Shown here: positions 1 to 4,569 of the stretch, in pieces
Layout: each line of letters opens with the position of its first letter
How positions within the stretch are numbered: position 1 is the stretch's first letter
From: an uncultured delta proteobacterium
GTDB taxonomy: Bacteria > RBG-13-61-14 > DRUE01
DNA: 6,551 nucleotides
Assembly (NCBI GenBank): GCA_903897985.1
Contig: CAIUDS010000702.1
Span: forward strand, 1-6,551
Direction of reading: 5' to 3'
Notes under the pieces: generated by a model
Databases searched by the model: none
What the model was told of the DNA's origin: nothing
What the model saw: the letters and a program-made list of their open reading frames with translations, nothing else
Made by a program: the position numbers and the translations under genes

Positions 1-1
1 A

Positions 2-376
2 TTTTTCATTAAAGCCCGGAGCCGGAAGGAAATGGTGGAACTGGCCAACCGGATCGCGCCCGAGCATCTGGAGTTGCAGGTGAAAAATCCCGATCAACTT
101 TTGCCCGAACTCACCGGTCCCGCGGCGATTTATGTGGGCGCTTATTCGCCCACCGCGGCCGGGGATTATATTGCCGGGCCGAACCATTGCCTGCCGACCG
201 GGGGCCGCGCGGCTTTTGACTCGCCGCTCGGGGTATGGGACTTCATGAAACGGCAGAGCGTGGTCAAGCTGAGCCGGGAGACGATGAAAGAATTCGGCAA
301 TCCGGCCGCGGTCTTCGCCGAGCTGGAAGGGCTGGCAGAGCACAGCCGCTCCCTCAAAATCCGAATCGGCAAATAA
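2..376 (+). CDS. hisD: Histidinol dehydrogenase, C-terminal part (5' end outside window)
   Basis: The reading frame is open from base 2 to a TAA at 374-376, giving 124 residues of the C-terminal part of HisD, which normally has about 430. HisD is a zinc enzyme that oxidises L-histidinol to L-histidine in two NAD+-dependent steps, the last reactions of histidine synthesis, in the cytoplasm. Diagnostic stretches, numbered from base 2, are NRIAPEHLEL with the catalytic Glu21-His22 pair, GDYIAGPNHCLPTGG with the zinc ligand Asp55 and active-site His62, SPLGVWDFMKRQSVV, and a terminal LAEHSRSLKIRI whose His114 matches the last zinc ligand. The other two zinc ligands (Gln and His) lie upstream of the window. 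An in-frame ATG at 32 is internal and not a start, because the family's alignment continues upstream of it. All visible key residues are intact, so the enzyme looks functional. The next gene starts 22 bp downstream. Confidence 0.95.
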   Translation, partial: FFIKARSRKEMVELANRIAPEHLELQVKNPDQLLPELTGPAAIYVGAYSPTAAGDYIAGPNHCLPTGGRAAFDSPLGVWDFMKRQSVVKLSRETMKEFGNPAAVFAELEGLAEHSRSLKIRIGK

Positions 377-398
377 GGTTTTTTCCGGAGGCGCGGAA

Positions 399-818
399 AT
401 GAACAAAACAATTGGGCCGCTTATTTTTTGTTTCTTGATCGGCTTTTCCTGCGCCCAAGACCGGGACGGGCTTAACAAGGCCGCCACCTGGGAGGCGCCC
501 GGCTCCAGCGGCGTGGTCGAGTTTTATTATTTAAAGGGGACCATGTCCGAGCCGGCCTTGAAGGCGCAAATGATGGAAATCGCCAAAACCTGGTCGGGGG
601 AATTTCAGCGGGTCCAGATTTTCGTTTTCCATGACAAGGGCTTTGCCAAGAAGATGGACTCGGAAAGCCTGGAGCATGAAGCTTTGTCCGGGAGCCTGGC
701 GCTCGATAACAGCCTCCTGTCCGACCCGGACCTGAAGATCACGGGCGGGGCCATGCTGATCCTTTCCAGTGACAAACCGGAGCCGCAATGGTTTTATCAG
801 GAACCGAGGGCGGAATAG
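399..818 (+). CDS. Small exported protein of unknown function, possible lipoprotein
   Basis: This is a 139-residue protein that I do not recognise. The start is well supported: GGAGG at 387-391 lies 7 nt before ATG 399. Residues 1-19 form a signal peptide: Lys3, then a hydrophobic core (about residues 5-16) ending in GFSCAQ. Cys18 could be a lipidated cysteine, but the lipobox is poor because Gly15 stands where Leu is usual. Cleavage by signal peptidase I after Ala19 is the alternative. The mature part of about 120 residues looks like one small alpha/beta domain: a strand near VVEFYYL, a helix near residues 50-65, a strand near VQIFVF, a helical acidic stretch, and a strand near GGAMLIL. It has no other cysteine and no visible catalytic motif. 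It lies 22 bp after hisD and 46 bp before the Fe-S gene, so it is probably co-transcribed with both. Location in the cell envelope is inferred from the signal peptide; function is unknown. Confidence 0.8.
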   Translation: MNKTIGPLIFCFLIGFSCAQDRDGLNKAATWEAPGSSGVVEFYYLKGTMSEPALKAQMMEIAKTWSGEFQRVQIFVFHDKGFAKKMDSESLEHEALSGSLALDNSLLSDPDLKITGGAMLILSSDKPEPQWFYQEPRAE

Positions 819-864
819 CGATAATTGCCGACGCGCCAGCCAACTTTTTAAGGGAGAAGTTACC

Positions 865-1683
865 ATGCCCAGGTCCGCTTTTGGCAACAAAGTCCTGACC
901 AAGACCTATCGGTGGAACCCGATGATCGCGCGCATGACCCGCTGGCCGCTGGTCGGCAAATTCATTGACCACTGGCTGTTCCACGGCGACGACATGATTT
1001 TCCTCACCCGGGACAAACTGATCCCGGTCGGCCAAGCGGTGGACACCGGGACCCAGCTTTGCCTGCCCTCGCAGGTGGTCGAGCATTTCATTAACCAGAC
1101 CGATTACCATTTCATCATGAACAAGTGCATCTGCCGCGAGGGTTTGCAGTGCAAGCACTATCCGAGGGACCTGGGCTGCCTGTTCCTGGGCGAGGCCGCG
1201 GTCAAGATCAACCCGGCGCTGGGACGGCGCGTGAGCAGAGCCGAGGCGCTCGAGCACGCGCGCAAGTGCCGGGAGGCCGGGCTGGTGCATTTGATCGGGA
1301 AGAACAAGTTGGACGAGGTCTGGCTGGATGTGGGCCCGGGCGCAAAGCTCCTGACCATCTGCAACTGCTGCCCGTGCTGCTGCATCTGGAAAGCCATGCC
1401 CCTGCTGAATCCGGAAATTTCCCGCAAGGTCACCCGCCTGCCCGGCCTGAAGGTTTTCGTGAACGACCAATGCTCCGGGTGCGGGGCCTGCGCGGAAAAG
1501 GTCTGTTTTGCCGGCGCGATCAAAATGAATGACCAGGTCGCGGTGATTGACGAGACCATGTGCAAGGGCTGCGGCCGATGTGTGGAGGTCTGCGACTCGA
1601 AGGCCATCGAAATTTCCTTCGCCGATGATCAGTTCCTTAAAAACGCCGTCGAGCGCATCGCCAAAGCGGTGGATTTGACCTGA
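865..1683 (+). CDS. Cys-rich polyferredoxin-like 4Fe-4S protein
   Basis: This is a 272-residue protein with 20 cysteines. Start ATG 865 is preceded by AGGGAG (851-856) at 8 nt. The frame is open farther upstream but overlaps the previous gene. Three cysteine-rich regions are visible. The first is residues 88-105 (CICREGLQC, then YPRDLGC), spaced CxC-x5-C-x8-C. The second is the block CNCCPCCC at 166-173. The third is a C-terminal ferredoxin domain with two cluster motifs: Cys203/206/209/214 (CX2CX2CX4C, one residue longer than usual in the last gap) and Cys233/236/239/243 (CX2CX2CX3C, followed by Asp rather than the usual Pro). The C-terminal domain should hold two 4Fe-4S clusters. The first two regions could bind a further cluster or another cofactor, which is inference. 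There is no signal peptide and no convincing membrane helix, so it is probably cytoplasmic. It resembles conserved 4Fe-4S proteins of anaerobes, but I know no assigned reaction. An electron-transfer role is likely, the partner unknown. Confidence 0.9.
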   Translation: MPRSAFGNKVLTKTYRWNPMIARMTRWPLVGKFIDHWLFHGDDMIFLTRDKLIPVGQAVDTGTQLCLPSQVVEHFINQTDYHFIMNKCICREGLQCKHYPRDLGCLFLGEAAVKINPALGRRVSRAEALEHARKCREAGLVHLIGKNKLDEVWLDVGPGAKLLTICNCCPCCCIWKAMPLLNPEISRKVTRLPGLKVFVNDQCSGCGACAEKVCFAGAIKMNDQVAVIDETMCKGCGRCVEVCDSKAIEISFADDQFLKNAVERIAKAVDLT

Positions 1684-1703
1684 TCCTGATCCGGCAACCG
1701 TAG

Positions 1704-3347
1704 CTATTTGCCAGCCATCTTGATCTTGTGCTCGTCCCAGAACCGGCAGCGGCCGGCCACATCAGCGTTATTAGTCCGCACCAATGTGTTCAGCGCCTGC
1801 ACCTTTTGATCGCCGGGCTCGAACCTCGGCCACTCGGGCAGGCCCGGCCCGTTCGGGTCTCCGGTCTTGGCAAAATTGGTCCAGTAGCCCTGGATGATTG
1901 CGCTCAGCGGCTTGGCTTTTTCCAAATGTCGCTTGCCGTAGATTTTGAGGAACCGGTCAAAAGCATTGAAGACAAAAGGCAGTTCCATGGCGTGCGCCGC
2001 GCCCAGATATTTTCCCAGCCGGAAATTGTCATAGTCAAAACGATAATAATAAGTGTCAGGCTCGAACTGGGAAGCGGCCAGGATGCCCTGGTAGGTCGGG
2101 CAGATCAGGCCGGCGTCGCTCATCATCTGACCGACCGCATTGGCAATCCGATTGTCGTATTCCGGGAGCGGATACGAATCGAGCAGCTCGCGCGCGTCCG
2201 CTTCGGAAATCCTGAGCACCTGGCTCAACCGGGCCGGCCATTGCTCCGGTTTCATCCGTTGCAGCCTCCGGCCGGCCATGCGCCCGCCCAAGCTGAACTC
2301 GTCGCGGTTGGACCCGGCCAGGAACGGGACCTTGTTGAAATTGCCCGAGCGGATGATCGCGAGCGGCTTGTCGGTCAGCAGGTAGCCGTCCTCGTGGGGC
2401 ATGAACAGGTGGAAACCCCGAACCAGCCGGTGCTGAAAAAATTTTTCCGCGGGCAGGCTGCGCAGGCATTTGAGGTCGTCGGCCTTGCAGCCGAGCTTTT
2501 CGGCGATGACGCTGCTGAACTCGTATCCTTCCTCAACCGTGGCGCTCGCGGCGCAGCCGCCGCTTTCGAGGATGGCGTGAGCGAACAATCCTTGGGCCAG
2601 GGGCGTGGCCAGCATGGCGCAGACGCTCAAACCGCCGGCCGACTCGCCGAAGATGGTTACCTTCGCGGGGTCGCCGCCGAAATTGGCGATATTATCCTGG
2701 ACCCATTTCAGGGCCGCAATCTGATCCAGAATTCCGTAGTTGCCCGTGCTTTGGTTCGGATCCTCCTCGCGCAGGCCCGGCAAAGCGAGGAAGCCGAAAT
2801 AGTTCAGGCGGTAATTGATGGTCACGACCACCACCTCGCCGGCCTTGGCCAGCCGGTCGCCCCAGTAGAGCGGGGTGTTGGCCGTGCCCATGAAATTGCC
2901 GCCGCCGTGAATGAAGAACATCACCGGCAGCGGCCGCGGCAGCCGCCGGCTGTCCAGGTTTTCCGGCCGCCAGATGTTCAGATACAGACAGTCCTCGCTC
3001 ATGCCGCCGGAAGGATCGGCGTTGAACCGGTTCCCAAAGAACCCACCCATCTGCATGCACCGGTGTCCCCATTTCGAGGCGTCGCGGACGCCGTCCCATT
3101 TTTTCACCGGCCGCGGAGCCTTCCAGCGCAAGTCCCCGACCGGCGGAGCCGCATACGGGATCCCGTGCCAGGCGCAGGTCTCGGTCTCGGACTCGCTGAT
3201 CCCTTTTACCAGGCCCGACTCCGTGCTCACCGGCGTTGCGCAAATCCCTTCGGACTTTTGTCCGGCAGGTTCCGCCTGCCGGCGGCATGAACCTAACATT
3301 GAGGCCGCGAGCAGCAGGATTATAAAAACGAGATTTTGGGGGCGCAT
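1704..3347 (-). CDS. Type-B carboxylesterase, lipoprotein (PnbA/COG2272-like)
   Basis: This is a 547-residue alpha/beta-hydrolase of normal length for the family, which hydrolyses carboxylic esters. The start (ATG at 3347-3345) follows GGAAAGGAG (3365-3357) at 9 nt. The frame stays open upstream to 3566 but would run through the promoter and the acetyltransferase gene. Residues 1-20 are a lipoprotein signal with lipobox LGSC and lipidated Cys21, so the enzyme is probably membrane-anchored outside the cytoplasm. GIPYAAPPVG (62-71) is a family motif. HGGG (147-150) forms the oxyanion hole. The nucleophile is Ser236 in FGESAGG, within a full type-B signature (223-239). SEDCLYLN (117-124) is the second signature, and Cys97-Cys120 is the expected disulfide. 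Glu350 in GSNRDEF and His452 in GAAHAMELPF complete the triad. The protein appears catalytically intact. The substrate cannot be told; p-nitrobenzyl-esterase and carbamate-hydrolase names in this family are often arbitrary. Confidence 0.95.
   Translation of the reverse strand: MRPQNLVFIILLLAASMLGSCRRQAEPAGQKSEGICATPVSTESGLVKGISESETETCAWHGIPYAAPPVGDLRWKAPRPVKKWDGVRDASKWGHRCMQMGGFFGNRFNADPSGGMSEDCLYLNIWRPENLDSRRLPRPLPVMFFIHGGGNFMGTANTPLYWGDRLAKAGEVVVVTINYRLNYFGFLALPGLREEDPNQSTGNYGILDQIAALKWVQDNIANFGGDPAKVTIFGESAGGLSVCAMLATPLAQGLFAHAILESGGCAASATVEEGYEFSSVIAEKLGCKADDLKCLRSLPAEKFFQHRLVRGFHLFMPHEDGYLLTDKPLAIIRSGNFNKVPFLAGSNRDEFSLGGRMAGRRLQRMKPEQWPARLSQVLRISEADARELLDSYPLPEYDNRIANAVGQMMSDAGLICPTYQGILAASQFEPDTYYYRFDYDNFRLGKYLGAAHAMELPFVFNAFDRFLKIYGKRHLEKAKPLSAIIQGYWTNFAKTGDPNGPGLPEWPRFEPGDQKVQALNTLVRTNNADVAGRCRFWDEHKIKMAGK
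3251..3282. repeat. Palindromic element inside the esterase lipoprotein linker
   Basis: CCGGCAGG at 3262-3269 and CCTGCCGG at 3275-3282 form a perfect 8-bp, GC-rich inverted repeat with a 5-nt loop. It overlaps a second perfect inverted repeat, CGGAC (3251-3255) and GTCCG (3260-3264) with a TTTT loop. The two share bases 3262-3264, so both stems cannot form fully at once. The pair encodes residues 22-32 of the esterase, directly after the lipidated cysteine, where sequence is little constrained. It could be a mobile short palindrome or an mRNA hairpin near the 5' end of the coding region. Confidence 0.7.
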
Positions 3348-3371
3348 GTTTTTCCGCTCCTTTCCAAAACA

Positions 3372-3401
3372 ATTATAGGCAATGCGGAGCAAGCAAGTCA
3401 A
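3372..3401 (-). promoter_or_regulatory. Near-consensus sigma70 promoter of the esterase gene
   Basis: On the minus strand, TTGACT (3401-3396, five of six consensus bases) is followed after 18 bp by a perfect TATAAT (3377-3372). A transcript would begin near 3365, leaving a leader of about 18 nt that starts at the Shine-Dalgarno sequence itself (3365-3357). I see no operator-like dyad over the promoter. This suggests strong, possibly constitutive, housekeeping expression. Confidence 0.7.
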
Positions 3402-3412
3402 AGCCTGTAGTA

Positions 3413-3440
3413 TTGCAGCGGAGCGCGCAAATGATATTAT
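3413..3440 (+). promoter_or_regulatory. Candidate promoter of the acetyltransferase gene
   Basis: TTGCAG (3413-3418, four of six consensus bases) and TATTAT (3435-3440, five of six) are 16 bp apart and lie directly upstream of ATG 3448. Transcription would start near 3446-3448, so the message would have little or no leader. The -35 element is 11 bp from the -35 of the divergent esterase promoter, so two polymerases would compete for the region. The match is moderate and such boxes occur by chance. Confidence 0.35.
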
Positions 3441-3447
3441 CAAGGCC

Positions 3448-3996
3448 ATGCTTGAGCAGCCAACGCTTAAGACCGCGAGATTGATCCTGCGGCCGCTGCG
3501 GCTCTCGGACGCGAGAGATTTGCAGCGGCTAGCCGGGGACCGGGCGATTGCCGCGACCACCTGCAATATCCCGCACCCTTACGAGGACGGCATGGCGGAA
3601 AATTTCATCACCAATTGCGCCATCGCGTTCCAGAAAGGCGAGATGGTAAATTTCGCCGTCACGCTCGCCGCGGATGGCACACTCGTGGGCGGCATCGGCC
3701 TGACCATCGCCCGGGAGAACTCGCGCGCCGAGATGGGATATTGGATTGGCAAACCTTATTGGAACCGGAGATATGCGACCGAAGCCGCAAGCGCGGTCTT
3801 GAAATATGATTTTGAAACCCTGAACCTCAATCGCATCTTTGCCAGCCATTTCGAAAACAACCCCGCCTCCGGCCGGGTCATGCAAAAGATCGGCATGAAG
3901 CGCGAAGGAATCCTCAGAAAGCATATTTTGAAATGGGGCGAATACCTGGACCTCGAACAATACGGGATGCTCAAACGGGAATATCTAAGAATTTGA
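3448..3996 (+). CDS. GNAT N-acetyltransferase, RimJ/RimL type
   Basis: This 182-residue protein is of typical length for the RimJ/RimL-like GNAT family, which transfers acetyl groups from acetyl-CoA to amines such as protein N-termini. The N-terminus TARLILRPLRLSDA (9-22) is the family opening and favours ATG 3448. An upstream in-frame ATG at 3382 lies inside the divergent promoter and would add 22 atypical residues. Core features are a central strand (LVGGIGLTI, 79-87), AEMGYWIGKPYWNRRYATEA (94-113) with the acetyl-CoA loop and following helix, LNLNRIFASHFENNPASGRVMQKIGM (125-150), and a C-terminal stretch with W163 and Y166. In the loop, Arg108 replaces the Gly of the common GxGYATEA form. 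No strong Shine-Dalgarno is seen (only AAGG at 3442-3445, too close), so translation may be leaderless. The HEAT-like gene follows after 47 bp. Substrate is not predictable; a ribosomal-protein target is possible by family, as is a metabolite or antibiotic. Confidence 0.9.
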   Translation: MLEQPTLKTARLILRPLRLSDARDLQRLAGDRAIAATTCNIPHPYEDGMAENFITNCAIAFQKGEMVNFAVTLAADGTLVGGIGLTIARENSRAEMGYWIGKPYWNRRYATEAASAVLKYDFETLNLNRIFASHFENNPASGRVMQKIGMKREGILRKHILKWGEYLDLEQYGMLKREYLRI

Positions 3997-4043
3997 GACC
4001 GAGTGGGAAAGGGATCAAACCGGAATGAACAAGGGAGGAAGAC

Positions 4044-4562
4044 ATGGACGATTTTGAAGATGATCGGGATTTTGAGCCGCCTTGGGAAAGAAAGGAAAAG
4101 CAAATGGAGAAGCTGGGGGGATCGGAATGGACCTTGGGCGCCTTGTTGACCTTGTATCAAGGGCTGACCGATCGTTCCGATCGGGTCCGATCCTCGGCCA
4201 TGGTCTCCCTTATGGAGATTGCAGAAAAGAACCCGGAACCGGTAAAGGTGACGTCCCTGCAGGTGATGATGAGATTCTTCTACGATTTTACCAAAGTCTC
4301 CGGCACCCGGCCGGCCATTTTCGAGTTCCTGCTCAAACTCCGCACCGAGGAAGCCGACCATTATCTGGCGCTGCTGCTCAATGACAAATTCGGGAATGGC
4401 AATGTTGACGATTACCGGGAATTCATCGGCCTGCTTGCCAAAGCCAACCGTCCCGAACTCATTTCCAAAATTGACCTCCAGAATCTTCCCAAAAGGAAAA
4501 AACCCATCGCCCAGCGCCTATTTAAGCCAAGGCTTGTGAACGGGCCGGAGACGCTGCACTAA
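4044..4562 (+). CDS. Small HEAT-repeat-like protein of unknown function
   Basis: This is a 172-residue protein that I do not recognise as a named family. The start is secure: AAGGGAGGA ends just before the ATG, with GGAGG at 4034-4038 at 5 nt spacing. There is no signal peptide or membrane helix, so it is probably cytoplasmic. The N-terminus is very acidic (MDDFEDDRDFE), and the C-terminal region is basic (PKRKKPIAQR near residues 149-158). Residues 40-66 (LTDRSDRVRSSAM and onward) have the pattern of one HEAT or Armadillo-like helical repeat: acidic turn, Val-Arg, Ala, Leu, Ile-Ala. The rest also looks like stacked amphipathic helices, so an alpha-solenoid scaffold that binds a protein partner is a reasonable guess. 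It lies 47 bp after the acetyltransferase, possibly in the same transcript, and ends 7 bp from the convergent TPR gene. Its own strong ribosome binding site suggests efficient translation. Confidence 0.82.
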   Translation: MDDFEDDRDFEPPWERKEKQMEKLGGSEWTLGALLTLYQGLTDRSDRVRSSAMVSLMEIAEKNPEPVKVTSLQVMMRFFYDFTKVSGTRPAIFEFLLKLRTEEADHYLALLLNDKFGNGNVDDYREFIGLLAKANRPELISKIDLQNLPKRKKPIAQRLFKPRLVNGPETLH

Positions 4563-4569
4563 TGGAACC

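Noticed and set aside
769..864. Upstream in-frame extension of the Fe-S gene start to ATG 769
   Set aside because: It overlaps the end of the preceding gene by 50 bp, has no Shine-Dalgarno, and adds Arg/Asn-rich sequence unlike the family; ATG 865 has AGGGAG at 8 nt.
739..1470. A 243-codon open frame on the minus strand opposite the Fe-S gene
   Set aside because: It is the shadow of a gene with unmistakable ferredoxin motifs and has low-information, Ala/Gln/Arg-rich sequence.
1728..3290. A 520-codon open frame on the plus strand opposite the esterase
   Set aside because: Its translation matches no family I know, while the opposite strand encodes a complete esterase with all signature motifs; long antisense frames are common in GC-rich genes.
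3382..3447. Start of the acetyltransferase at ATG 3382
   Set aside because: It lies in the spacer of the divergent esterase promoter, lacks a Shine-Dalgarno, and adds 22 residues before the usual GNAT N-terminus.
3348..3566. Extension of the esterase to an upstream ATG at 3566
   Set aside because: It would cross its own near-perfect promoter and the acetyltransferase gene, and would bury the lipoprotein signal peptide inside the protein.
4025..4057. A 10-residue mini-ORF overlapping the start of the HEAT-like gene
   Set aside because: It has no Shine-Dalgarno of its own and its body is the ribosome binding site of the next gene; most likely chance.
4168..4184. Inverted repeat CCGATCG-TTC-CGATCGG, with CCGATC repeated at 4187
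   Set aside because: It lies inside the HEAT-like coding region and follows from repeated Asp-Arg-Ser/Val codons in DRSDRVRS; no regulatory role is supported.
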